Source: a virus | Length of the DNA stretch: 64,000 nucleotides | Direction: 5' to 3' (one strand) | Virus record (IMG/VR): IMGVR_UViG_3300025122_005608 | Span: 1 to 64,000 of that record | In this document: in pieces, positions 49,804 through 61,700 of the stretch | How positions within the stretch are numbered: position 1 is the first letter of the stretch | Layout of the letters: each line of letters starts with the position of its first letter | Position numbers and translations under genes: made by a program | Notes under the pieces: generated by a model | Database searches by the model: none | The model's input: only the letters and a program-made list of their open reading frames with translations | Told to the model about the DNA's origin: nothing

Positions 49804-52733
49804 TGCCCATTAAGAAATATACGGCAGATGCGGACACAACTATAACGAATGCTTATAAGCCTCCGGCCCTACAAACGAGGGCTACTGGGTCTAATATGGG
49901 TGCATCGGATGCGGTTCAAATATTTTCTCTTTATGGTCAAGTAAGTTCTTCGGCTGGTACTTTTACGTCTGTAGAAAAGTCTAGAGTGCTTGTAAAATTT
50001 CCAATTGCTAATATTTTGTCGGATAGAAATAGTAATAAAATTCCAACTAGCGGAAGTGTATCATTCTATCTTAATTTATTTAACGCTCGCACTCCTTTTA
50101 CATTACCCAAAGATTATACTTTGAGAGTACAACCGGTTATGCGGTCATGGGAGGAGGGCGCAGGGCTAGATATGGACACGTATATTGATACCGGCTATGC
50201 AAACTGGATTGTTGCGGCAAGTTCTAGCACCGGGGTAGTGACCAATTGGACCAAAGAAGGTGGCGATTTCGAATATAATTCGGCATTTGGGGAATATTTT
50301 TCTGTTGGCAACGAGGACATGTCTATAGATATTACTTCTTTGGTTGAAGAGTGGTTGGGTGCTTACAATAGTTGGGCCCCATCTGTTTCCGCGCCAACCA
50401 AATTAACTGCTAGTGGTGATCAGGTGGTGACATACCCTTACGCATATTTTGGATATTCATCAAATATTGCCACTTCGCGCTATGGGGCATCTTCTGGTTA
50501 TACAGCTTCTTTTAGTGCTCCTTTAGACGCTCGCAGGCCCCCCTTCGAGTTCCCTGAAGCCCTCTCCGGCTCGGTACGTGTTTGGGAAGGGTTGGACAAC
50601 AATATAGCAGGAGGGGAGTGGGTGGAGACTGTGCTGACGGCGAGCAATGGGCGTGCTAATGACTATTTCGGGCTCTCTACTTCTATGACTAGAGCCGGCT
50701 CTACAATACTTGTTGGAGCCCCATACCACCCATGGGTGTCCCCGAGCGCAGGAAGTGGTACCGCTTATCTGTTTCAGCCTTCGGGCTTCGGATCCTGGGC
50801 TGCTCCCAACGACAGTCCAATTTCCGAGACTACAAATTTAGACGCCACCGATGCCGTTGCCGGGGACGGCTTTGGGTACAGCGTTGCCATTTCAGATGAT
50901 GCCCGCGTAGCAGTTGTAGGCGCCCCCTTTGCAGACGTAACATATACTGATGAAGGTTCAGCTTACGTGTTTCTTGCAGATGGCAACGGCCTCTGGACAC
51001 AGACGTATTATCATACCCAATCTCTAAAATTAAAGCTGAGTAGTGCAGATAGTGAGTATAGATTTGGAAACACATGTGGCATTAATGGAGATGGTTCGGT
51101 AATTGTGGTTGGCGCTCCGCACGCCACAGCCAGCAGTAACGACCGACAGGGAGCTTTATATATTTATGAAAGGCCAACCAGAGGCTGGGCTAGCGGAAGC
51201 CAGCTGGAGAGTGCTGTTTTAACAACTAATACTTATTCTAGCGCTAGTCTTAAGTTGGGCTTCTGGCCATCGTCACTTGACATATCCGGAGATGGCAATA
51301 CAATCGTCGTGGGCGCCCACTCGGCAAATAATAGTACCGGTAGTGCTTATGTTTTTGAAAAGCCAAGTACGGGATGGGCAGATATGACCGAGACTTCTGT
51401 TTTAGAGCCCTATAATACTCCTGGCGCGCCAATTGAATTTGGGAAGAGCGTTGCTATTTCAGAGGATGCCTCCACTATTGCTGTGGGCGCTCACGTCTCA
51501 GGCTCTGCAGACGCTTTGAGGGACGGCTTGTCGGGCTCGGTATATTTATTTGAAAAAACTTCTGTGGGGTATGTGCCACCTCTTTCATATTCAACTCAAA
51601 AAGTTACTAACACCGGCATTACCACAGGTAATCGATCTTTTGGGGGATCCGTCGCGCTAAATGACAGCGGCTCTGCTCTTGCTGTTGGAGAATATGGACT
51701 TCCCGATGCTGTCTCCCCCCCTGGTCTGAGCGGAAGTGGTTATGTTTTTAAGAGACCGTCTACAGGCACGAGACCCAATTATGGTGTGGGTGTGTTTTTA
51801 AAGCGCGATCAAGAAGACGGCAGCCAACAGAAATCATATTATATCAAAAAATTCTTTGCTAAGGGAACTGAGTACTTTTTTAAAAAACCGTCCATCGAAG
51901 CCAGGTGGAATGACTCTATTAAAGATGATCGAGGAGATTTTTATCTGAGTAGTGCGCTGGCACCCGCTGCTGACAATCTGAATACTTTGTATTTGTATAA
52001 CTATATTAGAGGAAGGCTTAGAAATATCCCCGTGGTTGGTACCGGCAGCATTTTAATGAGCTTGTATTCAGGAACTACTGCCCCCACTAGTGGTAAGTTA
52101 GAGTTGCCGGCGGGGGGAGGACTTGTTACCACAGGGCATCATAATGTAACTGGAGGGTGGGTTGAGACCGGCATATATTCGGCCTCCGTTGCCACCACCT
52201 CTTCGGTTTCACAGGCCCCCACTTTATTTAATAGGTTCGCTAGGAGTTCTGATACGGTAGTTGAATATTTATACGATGTTTGGCATAGTGCTAGCACAGA
52301 ATATTTTACGGGTTCGGGAATTTCGCCCCAAAATATTGCGGCTTCAAACATACAACCTGGAGAAGATTGGGTAACTACGATAACCAATCTTAAAGCATCT
52401 TATAAAACAATAGAGAAGCCTCGACTTAGAATATTCACCCGTCCACAAAATTGGCGCCCCTCTATTTATACCGTGTCCACAACAGCGATATCGCCTACAA
52501 TTCTCAGAGATTCTTATTATAAGATCTTTAGGATATATGATAACATGGATGCGGTACCTTATGGCACCGGTAGTATTAAATATACTCAATTATCATATGA
52601 TGTGAGCGGCAGTTATTTTGACTTTAATATGGACCTTTTGGAACCGGGGTATGCTTACGGGGTTAAAATAATGTCTATTGATGATGGGGTAGAGTTTGAA
52701 CATCCAGAGACTTTCAAATTTAGGGTGGAATAA
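49803..52733 (+). CDS. Tail/baseplate protein with inserted FG-GAP beta-propeller
   Basis: 976 residues. N-terminal 1-230 look like a DNRLRE/CBM-type beta-sandwich (DTTITNAYK, VLVKFPIA, MSIDITSLVEEWL). From about 240 to 655 come six or seven repeats of about 60 residues: FG-S-x-A-(x)n-GD-x-x-x-VVGAP/H-(x)n-GSAYVFEK, the FG-GAP (integrin-alpha) propeller blade, e.g. GFGYSVAISDDARVAVVGAP. The C-terminal part resumes a conserved-looking tail module (KKFFAKGTEYFFKKP, IEARW). The propeller part is more GC-rich than its flanks, suggesting a later insertion. Probably surface-exposed and receptor- or glycan-binding (inference). Confidence 0.8.
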   Translation: MPIKKYTADADTTITNAYKPPALQTRATGSNMGASDAVQIFSLYGQVSSSAGTFTSVEKSRVLVKFPIANILSDRNSNKIPTSGSVSFYLNLFNARTPFTLPKDYTLRVQPVMRSWEEGAGLDMDTYIDTGYANWIVAASSSTGVVTNWTKEGGDFEYNSAFGEYFSVGNEDMSIDITSLVEEWLGAYNSWAPSVSAPTKLTASGDQVVTYPYAYFGYSSNIATSRYGASSGYTASFSAPLDARRPPFEFPEALSGSVRVWEGLDNNIAGGEWVETVLTASNGRANDYFGLSTSMTRAGSTILVGAPYHPWVSPSAGSGTAYLFQPSGFGSWAAPNDSPISETTNLDATDAVAGDGFGYSVAISDDARVAVVGAPFADVTYTDEGSAYVFLADGNGLWTQTYYHTQSLKLKLSSADSEYRFGNTCGINGDGSVIVVGAPHATASSNDRQGALYIYERPTRGWASGSQLESAVLTTNTYSSASLKLGFWPSSLDISGDGNTIVVGAHSANNSTGSAYVFEKPSTGWADMTETSVLEPYNTPGAPIEFGKSVAISEDASTIAVGAHVSGSADALRDGLSGSVYLFEKTSVGYVPPLSYSTQKVTNTGITTGNRSFGGSVALNDSGSALAVGEYGLPDAVSPPGLSGSGYVFKRPSTGTRPNYGVGVFLKRDQEDGSQQKSYYIKKFFAKGTEYFFKKPSIEARWNDSIKDDRGDFYLSSALAPAADNLNTLYLYNYIRGRLRNIPVVGTGSILMSLYSGTTAPTSGKLELPAGGGLVTTGHHNVTGGWVETGIYSASVATTSSVSQAPTLFNRFARSSDTVVEYLYDVWHSASTEYFTGSGISPQNIAASNIQPGEDWVTTITNLKASYKTIEKPRLRIFTRPQNWRPSIYTVSTTAISPTILRDSYYKIFRIYDNMDAVPYGTGSIKYTQLSYDVSGSYFDFNMDLLEPGYAYGVKIMSIDDGVEFEHPETFKFRVE

Positions 52734-52735
52734 TT

Positions 52736-55700
52736 ATGCCAAATATTAAAGATCTTTTTGGGAATCAGGAACAATCATATAAGATCTTATCAGCAACAGA
52801 TATTAATGCGCTTACTTCTAGCCACGATGCTGAGTCTTTTGGATATATCGAAGCTTACCAAGAAGAAGACAGGCGCTTTTTCCCAGCAGTTGACTATTCA
52901 CATCCGAAAAATTTCGCTAAATATGGCTCCGCACAAGAATATTATGAAGCATCTATTAAAAGAATTTATCGGATGTATCCCTATGATGGATCCCACAAAG
53001 AAAAGATTGAATGGCACAATTCTTCTTCTTACTTAGACAATTATATATTTGATAACGAATATCCTCGGACAAATGGATATTTGCAGTTTGGCCCTAACGG
53101 AACCTGGAATGGTGGCGCTGGCGGTACCGCCGTAACTGAAGGCGACGAAATATATAAAATTGCGGCCTCCCCTCAATATGTTTCTGTGAAAGGCGGCCCC
53201 CACGCGGCTTCAACCTTGGACCTAGATGACGAAATTAAATCTCAGGCGCCCGATTTTAAATCTAAAAGTGGGCAAAGCTCTTACACTTCTCCAATCGCCA
53301 ACATCTATGATCCCGCCCTCCGACGAAGCACCAACCTTGCTATGGACGGAGGGAGGGGCAACACGGTTGAATTTTGGGTTAAACTGGCCAGTCCAGATGC
53401 CGACAATTCGGATTCATTTGTTTGGTTTGATTTGTGGAATGGCACCGGGGCTGACGAGACTGCTATTGGAAGCGCTAGCTACGGCCGATTTTTTATTGAG
53501 AGCCGGTTTAATACTGCTGGCAATCTTGTAGATAATGCCAATTTTCATTTAACCTATATGTCTGGTACTGATGGGGTTTCACGAGTACCTCTTTTCCGCG
53601 ACCGTCTGTGGTCGATACTGGGAAGCTCTGTAATAGACACTTGGTGGCATGCCGCGTTTAGTGTGAAGAACAGTGGGCTTTCTGGAGGCGACGACGAGTT
53701 AGAAATCAAAACATATGTGGATGGGAAGTTAATTGAAACATATGCTACTGGAACGAGTGTCGGCCAAGTTACCGGGGCCTTAAACGCAAATGTCGGGGCC
53801 TACCGTAATTATCCCACAGACGCTGTAAAAACAGCTGCTATTGCTGCGGGTGTCACTGATTTCAACGGTTATAGCTCAACAACCGGTTCGATGGATGAGT
53901 TTAGATTCTGGAAAGTAAGAAGGAACTCTCAAGAAATTGGGCGCAATTGGTTCACACAAGTCTATGGCGGTACCAACAGCGATGACGCAAATACTACGTT
54001 GGGTGTCTATTATAAGTTTAATGAAGGCATTACAGGCGATAATGATTTTGATGCAGTAGCAATAGATTATTCTGGCAGAATTTCTGACGGAACAATCCAT
54101 AATTATACATCTGCCATGAGGTCAACTGAATCCGCAATGGTATTGGCCAAGGCCGCCGATTCTGAGTTCAAAGATCCTATTTTGTATTCTTTCCAGCCAG
54201 AAGTTGCCAATCTCTTGTCGGACAAAAAGGGCGTGGGGTATCAGTATGACATCACTAATAACGCTTCTATAATAAATAGCTTTCCTGATTGGATAGTGGA
54301 CGACGACCTGGAGGTAGGAGGCGGTAATTTACAAAATTTAGTCCAGATAGTCGCTCAATATTTTGATAATCTTCAAGTTTTAATGGATAACCTAAATCAC
54401 CTTAAAGATATTGAATATACTAAATATTGCGAACTTACAGCGACACCCTATGCCGATGGGGGTTCCCGGTACAATACAATCGCCAGTAACGATCCTGCTT
54501 TCTCAGCGAGTTATTCGGGCAAACCACTACCTTTTAGTAAAAATCTATTAAGTTCAGTGGGCGTCTGCGTTCCAGATATATTTACCGACGCCACGGCCCT
54601 AGAAGCCTTATCTTCGCGAGATGATTATAGAATATACCAGGAAAAAATATTTGATGTTAAAAATCAAATATATCAGAATATTTACAACAATCTCAACTAT
54701 ATTTATAAATCAAAAGGTACCGAAAAAGCTTTTAGAAACTTGGTGCGATGTTATGGCGTTGATCAAGACCTTGTAAAATTAAGTTTGTATGGGGACAACA
54801 TCACCCACAAGATAAAGAACAATTTCCGTTCTGTGGCGGCTAAAAAAACTTATATAGATTTTAATCACTTACAGCGCTTTTCTTCCACCGTCTACCAGAT
54901 GACGTCGAGCGTGGGTCCTTATAGCGCTAATACAAATCGATCTTATATCCCTCGCAATACCGCCCTATCCGGAGGGGGCTATGCTCTAACATTTGAAACG
55001 GAAGTACTTTTCCCCAAAAAATATCCCGGTGGGAGTGATTATGAGCCTTATAATAGCCTTACCGCTTCTTTGTTTGGGGCTTATACTGCTGATCCTTCGG
55101 CTGATATGTGGGAGACAACGTGGGCCTCCCCCCAGACAACCGACTTCCAAGTCTATGCAATCAAAGATGTGCTTGAAAGTAATCGAGAATATGATGGGGA
55201 CACTTATTTCTGGCTTACAAGTTCGGCATTAGGCATTAGTTTAACAAGTAGTTTATTCGATAGTGTTTATGACAATGAAAAATGGAATTTTGCAGTTCGT
55301 ATCAAGCCTAGCAAATACCCATGGGTCAACGCCGTAACGGGCACAACGGAGACCACCGACACACATGAAGTGTCCTTTTACGGGGTCCAGGCTGATTTAG
55401 ACATCATTTCTAATGAATTTAATGTTAGTGCGAGCGTCAATAATCATGTTGCTTCTCTTTTCGTTAGTAGGGACAAACGTATATATTTGGGCGCTGAAAG
55501 AACAAACTTCACTGGAACGCTTTTGGCTCAATCAGATGTTAAAATTTCTTCCACTAGAGTGTGGCTAGATTATTTAACAAATGACGAGATTAAAGCACAT
55601 GCTAGAGACGCTGAAAATCATGGGGTTTTGCATCCTTATAGAAATGCTTTTGTATTTCAAACTAATTCGTCGCCTTATTATATTCCACGGTCTGATCTAC

Positions 55701-58700
55701 TAATGTTGGAATGGGACTTTTCCCAAGTGACCGCTTCAAATCCAGGAGGTCGGTTCCCGTTCCAAGATATATCTTCGGGCTCTTTAGAGGCTAATTATGC
55801 TCCTGGTATTACAGATGATAGATATGGACGTCTTAGAACCGTTCTAAGACAACAATTTGCGGGACGCGGCGATTTATTTCCAGCGAACGATACTAACGCC
55901 GCACAGCGTGAATATATTTATTCGGCTCAACAAATCCCTCCCGAAGTGCTTAACAGTTCTGATATGGTTAACGTGTTGGAGCGCGATGATGTTGTTTTCA
56001 CCAAAGAAAGTCTTCCTATAGAACACTATATTGCTGTTGAAAAAAGCATGTATCAGACAATTTCACAAGAAATGCTGAAAATGTTTGCTACAATACAAAA
56101 TTTTAATACGCTTATTGGTGATCCGGTTAACCGCTATCGGGGTCAGTATAAAGATATGGAGAAGTTAAAAAGTCTTTTCTATGAAAATATTGAGAATTCC
56201 CCGGATCTAGATAAGTTCGTTGATTTTTATAAGTGGATTGACTCGTCTATAACAATGTTCTTAGAACAACTTTTTCCGGCTTCTGCGAACTACGCGAAGG
56301 ACATGAGAACACTTGTTGAAAGCCATGTATTGGAGCGCAACACTTATCGTAGTAAATTTCCAACGTTGGAGATGAAACAGGAAGATCCCGAGAGTTCTCT
56401 TCTGGGAATTAATGAATTAACTTATAACTGGAAATATGGGCACTCTCCCCAAGCCCAATTACAGCGATCTACTGCTGTAGATATATTGAAAGGAGACCAC
56501 ACCGCCACCACGGGTCTTGTTAACCTGCAAATCAATCTGCCCACTTCGATAGGCGGCGGCGGGGTAACTTTGGACCTCGTAGCGTACAACGCTTCTCCTG
56601 GCGCACCGGGCGCTAACGCTATACGAATTTATAGAGGCACTAGTGCAGCGGAAAGTGCGGTCAATATCATAGATGCGATTAACGGCACAACAGATACAAC
56701 GAGGGTTACTTACGGATCTAGCGTGGCCGCCAACTCTACGCAGGGAATAATAGGTATTAGCGCTAAACCAGGAAGCACCTCTAGTAAGATTACCATAACT
56801 GTAGATAATCCGCTGGCAAGTGGGGAGCCTATAGTTTGGACCCCATCCGGAAGAGGCCCTAAGTATTGGTGGCCCGCCGGCGCGATTTGGCCCCCCCCTT
56901 CGTCTAATGTTGGTCTTTTTACTTTTATAATTTCTACCGATGGAGCCCAAGAAACCAATTGCTTGTGGTGGAACCAAAGGGCTGAACGTGATGGTCCTAT
57001 TCTGAGCCAGAGTGTCGCAAGTGTTAATATCGACAGGAATAAAATACTTCATGTTGCCACAACTGAAAACAGCGGTTCTTATTTAAAGAGGGTGCAAGGA
57101 TCCACTTATGTTCTGCGCAAACTTTCACGCCCTTATAAAGAAGGAGTCTCTATTGGAAGGCAGGTTCATGGTGGAGTAAATTATGCCAAAGCAAAGAATC
57201 GGGAATATTATCGATCCAAGTTTAATGAATTTGGAGCCAATAATATTATCAATTTTAACAAAGAAAGTGTGATTACCGACCCGGAAGAAGATTGTAATGA
57301 TAATAATGGGCTCAAATTTAAACAAAAATTAAAATTTGAGATGTGGCCCACGAGAGGAGACTCCACCAAGGCAGACGCTTATAAGGGAAATCTCATCTCT
57401 CCTTTCAACCTATATCTCGCCAATCCTCCTGCTAGCGCTTCGGCTATAGAAGACATGTCCACGGAAGTCGCTTTTGTTAATTTGCATAGTGATACTTACG
57501 GGGTAAGTAATGAAATCCCAATGCAGACGCCATTTACTGAAAAATATGTGGGAGGAAACCAATATAGGCATGTTGGGCTAAATACCTCTTCTTTGACCGA
57601 CGCCTCGACACGACCCGAAGGGTTTGTTATAGATTACCGGCTAGAGAGTATGCACGGTCCCGACTATAACAATCTTTATCGACCTAGAGCAACGCATACT
57701 CGCGAACCCATGGCCAAGCGGCCTTTAAACATTAAAAATATTCGCCAAACAACTGGCTCAACAGTTATTGGCAATTATGAGAAGAATTATGAAGTGGTTC
57801 AAACTTCGGGTCGGAGGATAAATAATAAGTATTTTGTAGAGGTTGAAGGCGTCGGCTTTGGCGAGGTTATTTCAGGCGCAGCGCGCCCATATGGCGGTAC
57901 GAATGAAGTCATTACCGACTCCTTATTTAGAGCCGCCACTAATGCCAGCACACCGGTGTCTCTTGCTCATTTTCCATGGGATGGCTCGCAATTTAAATTA
58001 AGCTTTACTTTTACCGCCGCAGCCGCTGTCGGAGCCCAGCTTGGTATAGGATTTATAGGTGGTTCTGATTATATAGTGTTCATCGCCGTTGATGACGGGG
58101 CACATGGAGATGGCGATAATATTTCCGGCTTTAATTATGCTTTTCAAAGAGGGGATTCATCTGGCACTCCAACTACAGCTGTAGCCGATCATTTAAATAC
58201 TGCCATTGCCCGGGTTCTTCTTACGATGACTTTGCCTAGTTTAAAGGCGCTTACTGTGTCTGTAGCGAGCGCAACTGTCACTCTGGTACAAGATATAAAT
58301 CAGACTACTCTGGCAGCCTCCCCCGAAACTCCATTTTTTATGGAAGGACAACCTTATGTATCGGGGAATTATAACTTCACACTTCCAGATCGCACTAACT
58401 ATGATACTATTTTTGTTGAACGCTTTTCCGCTCCGGGCAGTTTCGAAGTTCTTTCTCGCGGATATATGGATCCCTTTGCTGAAGAATATTCTCCTTATAA
58501 TGCTCTGCCCTTTAGAAATTGGACAGTTCGAGGACCTAGATTTAAAAAGCTTGCCAGCCCCCGTGTGGGGGTGAGTGCAAGCATTTGGTCCACGGGCTCT
58601 CTCGGCCTCCAATCGCTGCTTACTAGACATTGTGGTTGGGGTGGTTATGATTACGAACTACAAACAACTGGTGCTTATCAAAAGACCAACAGAAATCGAC

Positions 58701-61700
58701 TTCGAATGATGGAATCTTCTTCTGCTGGCTATTCTACCGGCTCTCAATTCGATAATTGGTGGGTTCAACACCCAATTCCAAGAAGTGACTTTAATTATTC
58801 GTGGATTACAGCCTCTGTAATGTCCACAAATCCATCGAATGCCTTTGGTTTTGGCTACTTCCCTGCGGATGGAATGGTCTCAAGTTCTGCCGGCGGGTTT
58901 CAGTCGGCTGTTAATTTCTGTAGTGCGAGCGACATTGGAAGTTATGATAGTGGAGGTCCCGATATAACCTATGCTGTGCAAAAGGGTGTTTCTGTTTCGG
59001 ACTTTTTGGTTAACGACTTTATTGGATTAAATTCGAACATCTATGAACCAATCACTTCAAGTGATAACTATTTGGGTTACCCTTTGGGGCTCTTTGCTGG
59101 ACGGAGTGCTGGTGTTGTTTATAACAGTTTCCCTTACCAAGGCGGCCTTATTAACTCTAATACTGTCCCCGCTCCACCCCTTTTAGGCGGTCTGGCCTTG
59201 GTTCTAAACGGCTTGCTTCATCATCGTAATGGCCCTTACGGGTGGCCCTCATGGAAGCAAATTAGAGCCGGCCAGACTGCGGTACCTAGACATCATAAAA
59301 AAAATAACACCTTTTCTATTTCTGTTAGGGACGCGCCACAACCATGGGGGCTTACGGTTTTCCCCAAGATGGGGGGGATGTCCCCTCTGGTAAGAGCAGG
59401 TTTTGATCTTTCTTATAAAGGGCTTGAGAACGCAAGCCATAAAATAACTAATCCGAAAGCTATTTCGCTTGAATGTTATACGGAACCCTTGATCACTTCC
59501 AAATATTTTCCAATGAGGCATAGGCTAGATACTGTTGATGATAATGCTCTTTCTGAACTGGTTATAGACCATACATACACCAATAATTTGGCAAGGTTCG
59601 CTAATCCACACTTGGACAGTAGAATTCAATTTGGCCTTGGCGTGCAAGGGGCACCAGAGCAAGTATATGACCAACTTACAAATATGTATTTGGATACAAC
59701 TTTGCCAGCGACATCAAACCCAATCAAAGCCTTCAGAAATTTAGTTTATAAAGAAGGTGTTTACCCCAAGGCCCAAAATACATATCTGGCTAAGACGAGA
59801 GGTAGAACAAAATACACCGAGACGCCAGAGGTTATTCAGGGTTCTTCGTATATAAAGCCATTAGGACAGCAGCGAACTTTTTGGAAAGATAATTTGGCAG
59901 ACCGACAGAGAACTGGCGATGTTGCGCACAATGCTCTAGATTATGTTATCCGCTCAACTAATGACTTGTTCCCTCCCTATTTGGGGGGTTTGGAATATCC
60001 CCGTGCTAGTGATTTAAGTATATGGCCTTTGGATGTGGGGTCCAGATATTTAGCTGATGATAATGCTTGTTCAAGACTTAGTGGTTCCAATCATGGACAA
60101 TTATCGCTTAACAACACGACAGTAAGCTTAGTGTTGGTTGAGAGTGGGGCAGTCGGAGCCGTCCCCACAGCATCATTTAATTATGAATATTGGAATGATA
60201 TTTTGTTTAAGTTGCCTAGTAACACCCCCGCTAGCTTCCCCCGACAGTCGGGAGACTCTATTTATTCTCCGCTTATTCCTGATTGGGAGACAGCAAAATT
60301 GTCGGGAAAAAATCCATGGTTTAATTCTTATGAGGATTACGCACAAGATATTCGGTGTTTTGGGAAAGAATATACTGTTTTACCAGAATTTAAAATATCT
60401 GATCATATTGATTATTATTTGAACCTTGAAAATTTTCAAGCTAAAAACAATAAGTTTCTATCCTTGGAGGGAGGTGCGTTATCCCAAAGTGCTGCCTCTC
60501 CTAGCGCATCGTTTGACAATGATTTCTTTAATGAATATTGTCATAGCGACTTCTTAAAGCATTTTGAAGTGGTTCAAGAGAGGCATGAGAAGGTGGGTAT
60601 TCCCACCACGCAAATGACTATTAAATGTCATGGTATTAAAAAATTACTACCTTATGACGGTTTTTATCCAATGCTTAGAACTGTGCAGTTGGGTAGCTTG
60701 TTTTCTCAATCGTTCGCCCCTTATTTAATAGGGAGCAATAACTATTCTTCTGATCCCACCACTGAGCGACTAGCTTCGATTATGCAGCCGTTCTTTAATC
60801 CGGGTATTTTATACAATACCATTAAATCTGGATTGGCCGTGGATTGGATGGCCTTTACAGGCACTGTCGGCCCAGCTATGGCAGACACGGGCAGTGTGTT
60901 TTTAGAAAGTGGCAGCATTTCGTCTTCCTTCCGGTTTCCATTTGAATCGTTGGTAGATCCCGGTGCGTATTTACCCACCTTTTCTTTTACAGGTTCTACC
61001 TCCATAAAAGACGCCGCACTTTATTACGCGGACACTTCGAACTGGTGGGGTGAAGCGGCTGTCCTCCCTAGTGGTATTACTGGACCCCACCATATCACTG
61101 GTGCCTACGGAGTGTGGAGAGGGAACCAAAAATTAAATTACACTATGGCAATGCAGAATTTCTTAGGGGAATCGGCCCGATTTTTCTTAAAAGGAAGTAA
61201 ATTTAAAAATATTATTTCTGGACCGGAGCAGAAAATAAAACCTTTTATTTCAGGTGTTACATATTATATGGACTTGGTATGTTATAAAACAGATGATATG
61301 ATTATGTATGAAGGACCACAACACCTCCAAACGACGGCACCTCTTGGCTCTCTGAGCAGACAAGCGCGGGGCATGCATTATGGGCCTCTTTGCCAAGTAA
61401 CCGGCAGCCCTCCGGGATCGGAAGACAATGCCGCTTACTTGGATAATCTTTTGGGCAAATATCGGTATGACCCGGGATTTGCCCCCTACACTCCACCATA
61501 TTTTTATGGAAAATCGGTTTCAACTTTTGCCTTTAAACCCCACGAAGCCAGGTGGTTGGATCCCTTTCAGGAAACCCACGATTTTAACTTAGATGATATT
61601 ACAGGGTATCTTAGAGATCAAGGCACCGTGCATTACAATGAATTTAATTATGATTCTTCCGGAATTTTATTGGATTCGATTGTGGGATCAACAAGAGACG

